From Isosphaeraceae bacterium EP7 (GTDB lineage Bacteria; Planctomycetota; Planctomycetia; Isosphaerales; Isosphaeraceae), in NCBI GenBank assembly GCA_038400315.1, contig CP151667.1, positions 6,893,174-6,957,173 on the forward strand: a stretch of 64,000 nt of DNA, written 5' to 3'. Position numbers and translations under genes: made by a program. The notes beneath the pieces are model-generated. The model worked only from the letters and a program-made list of their open reading frames with translations, was not told where the DNA came from and made no database searches. Positions 8,798-17,415 of this stretch are shown piece after piece (within the stretch, counting starts at the first letter, position 1; each line of letters starts with the position of its first letter).

Positions 8798-10246
8798 ATG
8801 ACCCGGGACGTCGAGCAGGAGCCCGCCCCGGAACAGGGCGACGCGGTGATTTCACCCCCTCGGCGGGGCCAGGGCCAGGTCGTCGAGTTCGAGCAGGCGG
8901 TCTACGGCAACTTCGGGTTCTGGGATAAGGGTTATGCCCTGCTGGGGCACTCCCCCGGATGCAGGCCCGAGTGGCTGGCCGATTTCAAGGGGGCCTGCCA
9001 GCGGTTTGGCGAGGCCACGGGCGGGCCCCTTCCCGCCGACGCCCTCTTTGCGTTGCGCCTGCCGAGCGGCACCTGGGCGGTAGTTGGCGTGACGCCGCAA
9101 GGAGACGACGACCGTGGACGGCCCGGCGCCCTGGCCTTCCACGGCCTTTTTCTGGCGGCGTCCGAATATCGCAAGGTGGGCTTCGACCCGTTTGCCCTGG
9201 CCGGAGCGCTCAGGTGTGATTGGGGCGTGCAGCATGCGGCCCTGCCACGCGGGAGAGTTATCGCGGAAGCCGGCGACGCGACGACCGCCGACGCGGATGC
9301 CCTCTGGGTCGCACGCTGGCTGGCCTGGGGACGGCGTGTGGTCCTCGAGTCGTCGACGCCCATCGAACCGCTCGCCAGGCGTGCCTGGGCCTCGCTGCCG
9401 GCGCGGACACGCAAGCGGAAGTCGCTGGCGACGCTGGCGTTCAGCAACGCGGGCAGGTTCGACCTGCTGGCCGTGCCCAAGCTGGCCGGCGTGACGCTCG
9501 ACCCGTCCTATCTGGTGATGGAGCCCGGTCAGGTTGGGCTGAGGCTCGAGCCGCCGCCGCGGCCCTGGTCCAGCCGCAGGCGCGTCGGCCTGGCGGCCGG
9601 TCTTGTGGCGCTGGCGTTCGTCGGGGTGGCACTGGCCTGGCTGGCGGCCGCCCCACGCACCGTGCCCGAAGCCCCCGAGCCCATCCCGGTGCCCGTCATG
9701 CCCCGCGTCGATGTCCGGCCGGCCCCCCCAACGGCAGCCCCGGCACCCGACGACGATCGGAGGGCGGCCGAGGCGCTGGACTCGCTGGCCGGACGGCTGG
9801 GGGTCGACACCGGGCCGGGCCTCGACACCCGGGTCGCCCGTCTGGCCGATCGGCTCGATTACCGCGGGCCCCTGCTGGACGACGAGGAGCTGGCCGCGCT
9901 TGCGGCCGAGCCGACCGACTCGGAGAGTGCCAGGCGCGAGCGTGACCTGGCCCTTGCCTGGCACGCGCACCTGCTCCGGTTCCGCCACGACGAGCCCTGG
10001 GCCACCGGCGACGGCCGAGAATCCGCCACCCAGCAGGCCGAGCGGCTCGCACGCTGGGCCGGCGCCGCCCCGGGCGAGCCCGAGACGTCGGGCGAGACCG
10101 TCCCACGCACCGCGGCCGAGCGGGCGGTCGACGCGGTGGCCCGTCACATCGCGTCACCGGTCGCCGTACATCCCAGCCCGCTGTCGCCCCGCTATCCGGC
10201 GCTCCGCGATTACGTCCGATTCCTCTCCAGGCTCCCCCGTCGCTGA
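8798..10246 (+). CDS. GTPase-associated protein with GAP1-N-like domain and membrane helix
   Basis: A 482-residue protein whose ATG follows the GTPase stop by 7 bp. Residues 28-165 begin EFEQAVYGNFGFWDKGYALL, then GHSPGC. This pattern (Q-x-x-YG...GY-x-LL-x-x-S) is what I remember for the N-terminal domain of GTPase-associated protein 1 (GAP1-N), a component of predicted NTP-dependent conflict systems. A membrane helix lies at about 264-285. After it come a Pro/Ala-rich linker and a charged helical C-terminal region of about 190 residues. It lacks the long middle and C-terminal parts of classical GAP1 proteins, so it may be a membrane-tethered short form. The domain assignment is from memory of the motif and needs a profile search. 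Confidence 0.65.
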   Translation: MTRDVEQEPAPEQGDAVISPPRRGQGQVVEFEQAVYGNFGFWDKGYALLGHSPGCRPEWLADFKGACQRFGEATGGPLPADALFALRLPSGTWAVVGVTPQGDDDRGRPGALAFHGLFLAASEYRKVGFDPFALAGALRCDWGVQHAALPRGRVIAEAGDATTADADALWVARWLAWGRRVVLESSTPIEPLARRAWASLPARTRKRKSLATLAFSNAGRFDLLAVPKLAGVTLDPSYLVMEPGQVGLRLEPPPRPWSSRRRVGLAAGLVALAFVGVALAWLAAAPRTVPEAPEPIPVPVMPRVDVRPAPPTAAPAPDDDRRAAEALDSLAGRLGVDTGPGLDTRVARLADRLDYRGPLLDDEELAALAAEPTDSESARRERDLALAWHAHLLRFRHDEPWATGDGRESATQQAERLARWAGAAPGEPETSGETVPRTAAERAVDAVARHIASPVAVHPSPLSPRYPALRDYVRFLSRLPRR

Positions 10247-10333
10247 GTTGTGAAGGGGCGGTGCGGCCGTTATCGTGAAGCAATGCCCCCATCGGCCCTT
10301 TCCGCCCGTCATCCCAATGGTTCGGAAAACCCC

Positions 10334-10840
10334 TTGAAGACCCAGGCCATCGGACTCGGGTTGGCCATGATTGCGCTCATCGCCGGCTGCGGCGGCCAGG
10401 AGGTCACCCCCGAGCGGCTCGGGGCCGCCCGCCAGACCTGGCAACGCGCCCGAGTGGACGACTACGACCTGGAATGGACGAGCACCGGCGCCCGCAACGT
10501 GCATTACCGCGTCTTCGTGCGAAACGGCGAGGTCGAGGCGATCTACAGCGTCCTTCCCGATGGCCGCGAGGTCGTGGCCAGGCCGGGCGAGCCGAAATAC
10601 TTCGGGGTCGACGGCCTCTTCCGCACGATCGACGACGACCTGGCGCAGCTCGGGTCGGCCAATCCCTTCGGGCAGCCGGCCGGGACGAAGATCGTGCTAC
10701 GCTTCCGGCCGGATCCGACCTATGGTTATCCGATGAGCTATCGGTGCGACGTCCTGGGCACGCCGCAGACCCGCGCCCTGGATGTGCGCAAGTTCGTCCC
10801 GAACCCGGGCCGAGCGATCCCACCGCCGGGGCCGAGCTGA
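10334..10840 (+). CDS. Small lipoprotein, DUF6174-like
   Basis: Using TTG 10334 as start gives a compact lipoprotein leader (MKTQAIGLGLAMIALIAGC, Cys19) with GGA 9-11 nt upstream. An ATG at 10283 would add 17 residues before the leader and has no ribosome site. The mature 149 residues begin with a helix (LGAARQTWQRARVDDYDLEW), then strands with the pattern Y-x-V-x-V-R-N-G-E-V. That layout (W....DYxx...y.v.V.nGev) resembles the DUF6174 family, whose function is unknown. It follows the GTPase cluster by 87 bp on the same strand and may or may not belong to that operon. Confidence 0.65.
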   Translation: MKTQAIGLGLAMIALIAGCGGQEVTPERLGAARQTWQRARVDDYDLEWTSTGARNVHYRVFVRNGEVEAIYSVLPDGREVVARPGEPKYFGVDGLFRTIDDDLAQLGSANPFGQPAGTKIVLRFRPDPTYGYPMSYRCDVLGTPQTRALDVRKFVPNPGRAIPPPGPS

Positions 10841-10860
10841 CCAGAACCCGGGGACGCACG

Positions 10861-11685
10861 ATGCGGACACGCCCCTCTTCTCCGCCCGAATCGAAGGCCA
10901 CCCCCGTGAATGAGCAAGAGACGACTCGCCAGGACCGCCAGTGGAGCCGTCACGCGGCACGCTACGACGAGCTGTTCCTCGACCCGTTCCGCCCCGGGGT
11001 CGTCAACCCGCTGCTGGCCATGCTTGACGCTGTGGACGCGCCGACCACGAAGACGGTGGCCGACCTGGGCTGCGGCACGGGCCCCCTGCTGCCGTACCTG
11101 GTGGGGCGATTCGGAACCGTGATCGCGCTGGACTTCGCCCCGGCGATGATCCGGCGGTCGCAGGCCAGGCTGGGGGCCCTGGCCTCGCGGGTGACCTTCC
11201 ACGTGCGAGCGATGGACGAGCTGAGTGATTACGCCGGCAAGCTCGACCTGGCGGTGGCGGTCAACTCGCTGGTGATGCCCGACGTGCGCGAGATCGACCG
11301 GACGCTGCGGGCGATCCGCGCCACGTTGCGGCCCGGCGGCGTCTTCGCGGGGGTTGTCCCCTCGATCGACGCGATCCACTATCACACGATGTTGCTGATG
11401 GACCAGGCCCTGGACACGGGCGCCGAGCCCGAGGCGGCCGAGCGGTCTGCGGCGTTCCTGGCCGAGCACACCTACTACGACTTCGCCATCGGCCGATTCG
11501 AGTTCCGCGGCCTGCGCCAGAAGTTCTGGCAGCCGTTCGAGCTGAAGCACCGGATGGCCCGCGCGGGATTCACCTCGATCGAGCTGGATCAGGTCCTCTA
11601 CCCCTGGGACGAGAACATGGCCGGGTTCGAGCAGCTCTCGGGCCACCCCCGGAGCTGGGACTGGTCGTTCGTGGCGCGCGCCTGA
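10861..11685 (+). CDS. Class I SAM-dependent methyltransferase
   Basis: A 274-residue protein. Motif I is VADLGCGTGP (66-75) and an acidic end of strand 2 is present (ALDFAP). Typical motifs follow, including LRPGGVFAGV in the post-IV region. The ATG at 10861 has GGGGA about 8 nt upstream; a GTG at 10906 is a possible alternative. The acceptor cannot be read from sequence. The family includes small-molecule, quinone and lipid methylases. The gene starts 20 bp after the DUF6174-like lipoprotein stop, so the two may be co-transcribed. Confidence 0.8.
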   Translation: MRTRPSSPPESKATPVNEQETTRQDRQWSRHAARYDELFLDPFRPGVVNPLLAMLDAVDAPTTKTVADLGCGTGPLLPYLVGRFGTVIALDFAPAMIRRSQARLGALASRVTFHVRAMDELSDYAGKLDLAVAVNSLVMPDVREIDRTLRAIRATLRPGGVFAGVVPSIDAIHYHTMLLMDQALDTGAEPEAAERSAAFLAEHTYYDFAIGRFEFRGLRQKFWQPFELKHRMARAGFTSIELDQVLYPWDENMAGFEQLSGHPRSWDWSFVARA

Positions 11686-11742
11686 GCGGGCCACGCCTTG
11701 CCCTGCCCTGCCCCCGTCCGCGCAGCTGGAGTCCGCCCCGAG

Positions 11743-12036
11743 ATGGACAGGAAGCCCACCCCGCCCCCGCAGCCCGGCGGCCGCCGCACGCACCGGCTCT
11801 TCGACGAGGACCCCTTGGTGGTCGCCGAGTCGATGCCGCGCACGCCGTTCGAGTTCTACCTGAGGTCGACGCCCGCGGCCCCCCTGCCGGGCTGGGTCCG
11901 GGCCCTGCTCTGGGCCGTCGGGCTGGCCGTCGCCCTGCTGCTGGTCGCGGCCCTGACGAAGGGCCCGAGGCCCCGCCCGGCGCGGGCCGCCTGGCTCGTT
12001 CCCGCCGGGCTCGTCGCGACGCGGGCCGAGGCCTGA
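11743..12036 (+). CDS. 97-residue single-pass membrane protein
   Basis: Starts MDRKPTPPPQPGGRRTH. The N-terminal half is polar and Pro/Arg-rich, and a strong membrane helix follows at about 49-66 (VRALLWAVGLAVALLLVAAL). A short basic then hydrophobic tail ends the protein. By the positive-inside rule the basic N-terminus is probably cytoplasmic. I do not recognise a family. The frame could extend upstream to 11698, but ATG 11743 has GGAG within 15 nt and gives a more natural start. Confidence 0.55.
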   Translation: MDRKPTPPPQPGGRRTHRLFDEDPLVVAESMPRTPFEFYLRSTPAAPLPGWVRALLWAVGLAVALLLVAALTKGPRPRPARAAWLVPAGLVATRAEA

Positions 12037-12213
12037 GCCATCGCCACGCTGCGGACATCGGAATCGACGGACCATCCGCCGCCGGGCGTGTTTGCCCCCT
12101 CGTCTGACTCCACGCCGAGTTCGTCCGGCGGGAGTCCCGCGTGAAGCCGCCCGTTGGCGTACTCCGTGACCTAGTGTCCCCGAGTCGCCACTCCTCTCGG
12201 GCCGAGGCACGTC

Positions 12214-13305
12214 ATGTCGCAATGCTCACGGTGTGCGGTCACCCCAGCCCCGCTGCCCGAATCCGGGACCCTCTTCGTGTCCCTGCCGCTGGCTCATACC
12301 CAGGGCAAGATCCGGTCGCTGCTCACCCAGATTGAACTCGGGTTCGAGGCGACCGGCTCCGGGCTGCTGGGCATCCCCATCGCCCCAGGTGTCCTCCCCC
12401 TCCTGGCCAGGTCGCTCGCCGAAGTCCTGAGCCTGGGCGAGCAGGCCGACGCGAAGACCTTGATCCTCCGCGACGGTGCTTGCCTGTCGATCGACGACCT
12501 GACGGCGATGCAGCCCCTGGGCACGCTGCTCGCCCGGATCCGCGGGAACTGGCTCATCGAGCTGCTGAAGGAGAACCGGATGGTCTCCCACTTTCAGCCG
12601 ATCGTCCGGGCCGGTGACCCCGAGGTTGTCTTCGCCCAAGAGTGCCTGCTGCGCGGTCTGGGCGACGATGGATCGCTGATCCCGCCCGACCGGCTCTACC
12701 GGGCGGCACGCGAGGCCGACCTGATGTTCCCGCTGGACAGGGCCGCGAGGCTGACGGCGATCCGCTCGGCCGCGGCCCAGGGGCTCGACCGCGACGAGTC
12801 GCGCCTCTTCATCAACTTCAACCCGACGGCCATCTACGACCCGAATTTCTGCCTCCGCACGACCGTCGCCGCGCTGAACGAGACGGCCTTCCGGCCCGAG
12901 CGGGTGGTTTTCGAGATCGTTGAGAGCGATCGGATCGAGGATCTGGGCCACCTGAGGCGGATCGTCCACTTCTACCGCGAGGCCGGCTTCAAGGTGGCGC
13001 TGGACGACCTGGGATCGGGCTTCGGCTCGCTGAAATTGCTGGCCGAGCTGCGGCCCGATTTCGTCAAGCTCGACATGGAGCTGATCCGGGGCGTCGACGG
13101 CGACAGCTACAAGGCAGGCATCGTCGCCAAGCTCCTGGAACTGGCCCGGGACCTGGGGATCGAGACGGTGGCCGAGGGGATCGAGACCGAGGGCGAGAGC
13201 GCCTGGGTGCGCGACCACGGCGCCGATTACATGCAAGGTTACTTCTTTGCCAGGCCGACGGCGACGCCCGCCCGCTCGCGCCATCCGGCCGTGGCGAGCC
13301 TCTAG
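12214..13305 (+). CDS. EAL-domain cyclic-di-GMP phosphodiesterase
   Basis: A 363-residue cytoplasmic protein. Residues 1-110 carry a CSRC pair (Cys4, Cys7) and a segment that looks like a remnant regulatory domain. From 125 it is a full EAL domain: FQPIV, then ECL at 143-145 in place of EAL, NFNPTAIYDP, FEIVESDRIED, the DDLGSG loop, FVKLDMELI, and AEGIE followed by QGYFFARP. The metal-binding and general-base residues known for the family (first Glu, Asn, second Glu, Asp-Asp, Lys, last Glu) are all visible, so hydrolysis of c-di-GMP to pGpG is expected. It probably affects motility or attachment; flagellar genes lie 4 kb away on the other strand. Confidence 0.85.
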   Translation: MSQCSRCAVTPAPLPESGTLFVSLPLAHTQGKIRSLLTQIELGFEATGSGLLGIPIAPGVLPLLARSLAEVLSLGEQADAKTLILRDGACLSIDDLTAMQPLGTLLARIRGNWLIELLKENRMVSHFQPIVRAGDPEVVFAQECLLRGLGDDGSLIPPDRLYRAAREADLMFPLDRAARLTAIRSAAAQGLDRDESRLFINFNPTAIYDPNFCLRTTVAALNETAFRPERVVFEIVESDRIEDLGHLRRIVHFYREAGFKVALDDLGSGFGSLKLLAELRPDFVKLDMELIRGVDGDSYKAGIVAKLLELARDLGIETVAEGIETEGESAWVRDHGADYMQGYFFARPTATPARSRHPAVASL

Positions 13306-13460
13306 ACCAGACCCTTCCGCATCAAGCGGTTGACGCGATTTTGCCGATGTCCGCAATGGCCAAACCAGCCGGGGATGTCGTCAGGGCCCGGCACTCCCGA
13401 GGCGCTCGCGAGAGTGAAACTGAACGCCGCAAGGCGGCGCTTTGACCGGTCGTCGTGACG

Positions 13461-13496
13461 GTCCGATTCAAGTCGGATCGATGTACGCTTTTTTTT
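13461..13496 (+). terminator. Hairpin plus T8, weak intrinsic terminator
   Basis: GTCCGA (13461-13466) pairs with TCGGAT (13473-13478, one G-U) around a 6-nt loop, and a run of eight T occurs at 13489-13496, 10 nt after the stem. It lies 156 bp after the EAL gene stop. The distance from stem to T-run makes it a poor classical terminator. Confidence 0.35.
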
Positions 13497-13502
13497 CGGA
13501 GT

Positions 13503-13534
13503 CACCGGCCTTTCATTATTGTAAAACACCGGCC
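13503..13534. repeat. Direct repeat CACCGGCC around an AT-rich core
   Basis: CACCGGCC occurs at 13503-13510 and 13527-13534, flanking a 16-base AT-rich core (TTTCATTATTGTAAAA) that stands out in this GC-rich DNA. The centres are 24 bp apart. It lies 72-103 bp upstream of the next gene. It could be a promoter element with paired activator sites (inference). Confidence 0.35.
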
Positions 13535-13605
13535 GAACAGGGTACTGTCATTCTGAGTGATCGCTCATAGAGTCATGCGATTCCCGGTTCGAGTCACTGT
13601 ATTCA

Positions 13606-14037
13606 ATGGGCCGTATGCCCCGCCGCCGACCTCTGACATTCATCGCGGGCGCGATCCTCACGCTCTCGGTGCTCGGCTGCGCAGCTTCGACGGCCAAGGC
13701 GTCGTGTAGTCATTATTCGCACTCTCGCTCAGATCGCGAAATCATCGCGATGCTCTCCTTTTTCGACGATCTGACGGTCGACGCGAGGGTCGGAGACGAG
13801 CCTCTCCAAGCTCCGCGACCACAACCCTGCTCCGGACCATCCTGTTCAGAAGGTCCGTCACGCCCGATCCCCACGCTTCCTCCCGCGACGCCGATGGGCG
13901 AGCGTTGGTGCTGCCCACCAGCCCTTTCCTATCTGGCACCGCCTAAGACCAGTCGGTTCCGTGTCGATGAAATGACACCACTGACAGTGGACCGCCCGCT
14001 CAAGATCGAACGTCCCCCGCGAAGCCATTGCTTCTAA
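13606..14037 (+). CDS. Exported Cys/Pro-rich protein of unknown function
   Basis: A 143-residue protein. Residues 1-33 form a signal peptide: basic MGRMPRRR, then FIAGAILTLSVLGCAAS, which may be a lipobox with Cys25. The mature part is rich in Pro and Cys (PCSGPSC, CCPP) and ends SHCF. A block of the GPSC type recurs in exported planctomycete proteins I recall, but I cannot name the family. An internal ATG at 13615 (MPRRRP) is an equally good start. An AT-rich patch follows the stop. The gene is alone on its transcript as far as the spacing shows. Confidence 0.6.
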   Translation: MGRMPRRRPLTFIAGAILTLSVLGCAASTAKASCSHYSHSRSDREIIAMLSFFDDLTVDARVGDEPLQAPRPQPCSGPSCSEGPSRPIPTLPPATPMGERWCCPPALSYLAPPKTSRFRVDEMTPLTVDRPLKIERPPRSHCF

Positions 14038-14321
14038 ATATCTAAATTAATCGCTGTATTGGTGCAGGCATGTCACGAATGCCGGGTTCTCCCGCGTTTG
14101 TGCCCCCTCGTCCTTCGACGCGATTCCGTTCATCGATGGCAAGAACCTGCCTGCGTGAGAAATCTCGCGCGTGGACCGGTCTGGCATTCGATACCGCTCG
14201 CGGCTGAATATCCCGGCATAACCTCCCGGACCTTCCTTGCCAAATGGCAGGGATTGACCTTGTCCGGCATTGCGCACCGCGATCGTTTCGATCGGTCCTC
14301 CAACAAACTGAGGCCATTTTC

Positions 14322-15302
14322 ATGATTCGCAAGCGTTCAGGCTTCACACTGATCGAGCTCCTCGTGGTGATCTCCATCATTGCCGTCCTCATTGCCCTCC
14401 TCCTGCCAGCCGTTCAATCGGCCAGGGAGGCCGCTCGGCGTGCGCAGTGCGTCAACAATCTCAAGCAATTCGGTCTCGCTCTGCATAACTATCACGACGT
14501 TAACGGGGCGTTTCCGATCGGCAACGCCATGAACGTCGCGACCAATGACAAGACGAACTTATCTCAGCACACGCGTCTGCTCCCGTTCATGGAGCAAACG
14601 GTGATTGCTAATTCGATCAACTTCAATCTCAACTCGACCATGCCCGGGAACTCGACTGCTCTGGTGACCAGCGTCGGCATCTTCGTCTGCCCTAGCGACT
14701 CGGCGAATGTGCTGCCCGCGGGTTGGGCGGGAGTCAATTACCGGTTCAACCACGGGACGATCCCGCTGAACGCCTTCGGGCCGCAGGATACCTCCGCCGT
14801 GAACACCGCGATGCCCGCGCCCAACGGCACCTTCTTCCTGGACTTCCGCGTCGGGATGGCCGAAATCACCGACGGAACCAGCAACACCGCCGCGATGAGT
14901 GAGCATATCAAGGGCGATTTTAGCAACTCGATCTCGACGGAGTTATCCGACACCTACCGCCCGGGGACCTACCCGGCCAACGCCGACGAGGCGGTCAGCA
15001 TGTGCCGCCAGGTCGATGTCCTGGACCTTTCCAAGCAGGGCAACTCCAACGTCGGCGCACCTTGGATGTCGGACAGCCACACAGGCACGCGTTACTACCA
15101 CACCGGCGTGCCGGGCTCGCGGTCGTGCATGTACCCGCCGCAGCGGATCAGCACCACCGCCAACAGCCGCCACCCCGGAGGCGTCAACGTCACCATGGCC
15201 GACGGCTCGGTCAGGTTCGTGAAGACCACGATCAGCGTCCAGACCTGGCGAGCCGCCGGCACTCGCAATGGTGGCGAGGTCATCAGCGCCGACAGCTACT
15301 GA
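14322..15302 (+). CDS. DUF1559 family pilin-like prepilin protein
   Basis: A 326-residue protein. The N-terminus is a type IV pilin-like prepilin leader: MIRKRSGF, then [20 protein letters not shown] with the conserved Glu, so a prepilin peptidase should cut between Gly and Phe. The body is the DUF1559 (SBP_bac_10) domain expanded in planctomycetes. It includes the [16 protein letters not shown] helix and the C-terminal H-x(9)-DG block ([14 protein letters not shown]). ATG 14322 has GAGG about 10 nt upstream; the longer frame from 14244 lacks this. The function is unknown, probably a pseudopilin-like cell-surface component. The small lipoprotein that commonly follows such genes comes next, 43 bp downstream. 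Confidence 0.93.
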   Translation: MIRKRSGFTLIELLVVISIIAVLIALLLPAVQSAREAARRAQCVNNLKQFGLALHNYHDVNGAFPIGNAMNVATNDKTNLSQHTRLLPFMEQTVIANSINFNLNSTMPGNSTALVTSVGIFVCPSDSANVLPAGWAGVNYRFNHGTIPLNAFGPQDTSAVNTAMPAPNGTFFLDFRVGMAEITDGTSNTAAMSEHIKGDFSNSISTELSDTYRPGTYPANADEAVSMCRQVDVLDLSKQGNSNVGAPWMSDSHTGTRYYHTGVPGSRSCMYPPQRISTTANSRHPGGVNVTMADGSVRFVKTTISVQTWRAAGTRNGGEVISADSY

Positions 15303-15345
15303 TTGGGCCACCTCGATGATGGGCATTCCATTTGGAGACTTCTCG

Positions 15346-15744
15346 ATGAAGCCAATCAACACGGGGCTCGCTCTCCGACCCATCGGACTGGCCCTGGTAT
15401 TCCTCGTCGGGACCGCCGGGTGCGGCCAGAACGCCTCGCCGTCCGACCCGGTCGAAGGCCGGACGCTGCTGCTGGCCGCGCTCGAGGCCTGGAAAGGGGG
15501 CGAGAAGCCCGAAACCTTGACCAGCCAGGACCCGCCACTGCACGTCGCCGACGGGGACTGGATGTCCGGGCTGCGCCTGGTGAACTTCCGGGCCGCCGAG
15601 GAGGGTCGGCTGATCGGGACCGACGTCAACTATGACGTCGTCCTGGAGATGAAAAACCCTCGCGGCAAATCAATCAGACGCGACGCCGTCTACGCGGTGA
15701 CCACTCACCCGCAGCGGCTGGTCCTGCGTCAGGACAGCCTCTGA
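15346..15744 (+). CDS. Small lipoprotein paired with DUF1559 gene
   Basis: A 132-residue protein starting at ATG 15346 with GGAG 8 nt upstream. The signal peptide ends in LVFLVGTAGC with lipidated Cys26. The mature part starts with a helix (EGRTLLLAALEAWKGGEKP), then W-x-x-G-x-x-L and several strands. Proteins with this outline regularly follow DUF1559 genes in planctomycetes (from memory). They probably act with the pilin-like product at the membrane, but no activity is known. Confidence 0.8.
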   Translation: MKPINTGLALRPIGLALVFLVGTAGCGQNASPSDPVEGRTLLLAALEAWKGGEKPETLTSQDPPLHVADGDWMSGLRLVNFRAAEEGRLIGTDVNYDVVLEMKNPRGKSIRRDAVYAVTTHPQRLVLRQDSL

Positions 15745-15814
15745 GACGGTCGACATCGCCCCGTCGCTCGCACTCGTCCACGTCTCTCTAACGTTCGATA
15801 AGGGGACGCCTCAC

Positions 15815-17245
15815 GTGAGAACGATCAAGCTCCTCGCGACCGGCCTGTTGCTGGCATCGGCCAACGCCACATACGCCGACTCGCCTCGGCCCGTCCCGCT
15901 GACCCGGCCCGAGATGAAGCAGCTTCTCGAAGACATGAAATCGCGCAAACCACGCATTCCACTCCCTGAGCTGAGCGCCGAGGAGAAGGAGAAACTCGGG
16001 GAGCGTGGCGCGGGCTACGAAAGTCGAATCCGCGCCCTTTACCTGCCGGCCGGCGAGGGATTCGGCTTCGGAGGAAACCGTCCGGCGTCCGCCGGGAATG
16101 CACAGACACCCGCCAATCCCCGGACTCAGCCCGGCCAGTTCGGTAGGAACACTGACCCGAACCAGTCTCTGGACTATGCCTTCAAGACCGAACTGTTCTG
16201 GATCGTCTCGCGGACCAACAACTGCCAGTATTGCCTCGGCCACCAGGAGTCGAAACTGCTCGCCGCCGGCTTGAAAGAAGATGAGATCGCCGCCCTGGAC
16301 GGCGATTGGTCGGAGTTCACTCCCGCACAGCGGGCGGCCTTCGCCTTCGCCCGCAAATTGACGTTCGAGCCCTACAACCTGTCCGACGCGGATATCGCCT
16401 CCCTGCGCAAGGATTACACCGACCTCCAGATCCTGGAGATGATCATGTCGGTCGCGGGCAACAATGCGATCAACCGCTGGAAGGAGGGGGCCGGGGTCCC
16501 TCAGTCCGCGAACGGCGGCAATTTCGGCAGGAGGACTGAGCCGACCACGGAGCAAAACGCGGCCCATCAGAGCTACCTGACGCCGACCGCCGAGAAATAT
16601 CTCAGCCGGATCACCAAGGTCGCCCCGGTCGTGAACGATCCCACGTCCGGCAAGCCGACCGTGTTGACCGTATGCGACCGACCGCCGCTGGAGCCACGAG
16701 CCGAAGTTGAAAAGGCCCTGCAGGTAGCCCGAACGCGAGGCCCGCGCTTGCCGCTGCTGGATGAGGCAAAGGCTGAGACGGTGCTATCCGAAGCCCTGCC
16801 GTCGGGGGATTTGCCGCAGTGGGCGAGGCTGCTGGCCAACTTCCCCCGCGAGGGCGTCCGGCTCGCCACGGGAATCCGCAACGCCGACGAGAAGGGCGAC
16901 CTTACGCCGCTGCTGAAGGCACAGGTCAGCTGGATCATCGCCCGGCAAGATCGCGCGTGGTACGCGACCGGCCAGGCCAAGAGGCGACTCGAATCGCTGG
17001 GCCTATCCGCCGACCAGATCTACAGCCTCGACGGCGATCTGTCGTCGTTCACACCCAGCGATCGGGCACTTTTTGTGGTCGCCCGTAAGCTGGCCGCCTC
17101 CCCCGTCGTGCTTACGGATGAGGATGTCGCTCTCGCCGTTAAGCTTGCCGGGCCGCGTGACACAGTCCAGCTCATCAATTACACGACGAACCGTGCGTCG
17201 TTCGATCGCATCACCGAGGCGGCCGGGCTCCAGGTTGAGAAATAA
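15815..17245 (+). CDS. Exported tandem AhpD-like (carboxymuconolactone decarboxylase family) protein
   Basis: A 476-residue protein with GTG start 15815 (AGGGGA upstream) and a signal peptide of about 22 residues ending TYADS. The first AhpD-like domain has the redox motif C137-QY-C140-LG-H143 of peroxidase-related alkylhydroperoxidases, then LTFEPYNLSDADI and an AGNNAINRW helix. A second copy (about 300-476) has the same layout but reads A381-WY-A384-TG-Q387 at the equivalent site, so both cysteines and the His are gone. The first copy may act on peroxides or small carbonyl substrates in the periplasm; the second is probably structural or a binding domain. A strong terminator follows. Confidence 0.8.
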   Translation: MRTIKLLATGLLLASANATYADSPRPVPLTRPEMKQLLEDMKSRKPRIPLPELSAEEKEKLGERGAGYESRIRALYLPAGEGFGFGGNRPASAGNAQTPANPRTQPGQFGRNTDPNQSLDYAFKTELFWIVSRTNNCQYCLGHQESKLLAAGLKEDEIAALDGDWSEFTPAQRAAFAFARKLTFEPYNLSDADIASLRKDYTDLQILEMIMSVAGNNAINRWKEGAGVPQSANGGNFGRRTEPTTEQNAAHQSYLTPTAEKYLSRITKVAPVVNDPTSGKPTVLTVCDRPPLEPRAEVEKALQVARTRGPRLPLLDEAKAETVLSEALPSGDLPQWARLLANFPREGVRLATGIRNADEKGDLTPLLKAQVSWIIARQDRAWYATGQAKRRLESLGLSADQIYSLDGDLSSFTPSDRALFVVARKLAASPVVLTDEDVALAVKLAGPRDTVQLINYTTNRASFDRITEAAGLQVEK

Positions 17246-17313
17246 CAGGGGCGGTTTTCAACTCGCCCGGTCTTGCTTGGACGCCAATCACCGGCACGAG
17301 TCGACGCTTTTTG

Positions 17314-17342
17314 CCCCGGGCGACGGAGAGCCCGGGGTTTTT
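17314..17342 (+). terminator. Intrinsic terminator after AhpD-like gene
   Basis: CCCCGGGC (17314-17321) and GCCCGGGG (17330-17337) form a perfect 8-bp stem with an 8-nt loop, followed directly by TTTTT. It lies 68 bp after the AhpD-like stop. Confidence 0.8.
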
Positions 17343-17415
17343 CATGCGCGGAGCATCGCGTGTTGCCACGCGACCCGTCCATGGAACAGCAGACGGCGAT
17401 TTCCCCCCACGGGGG

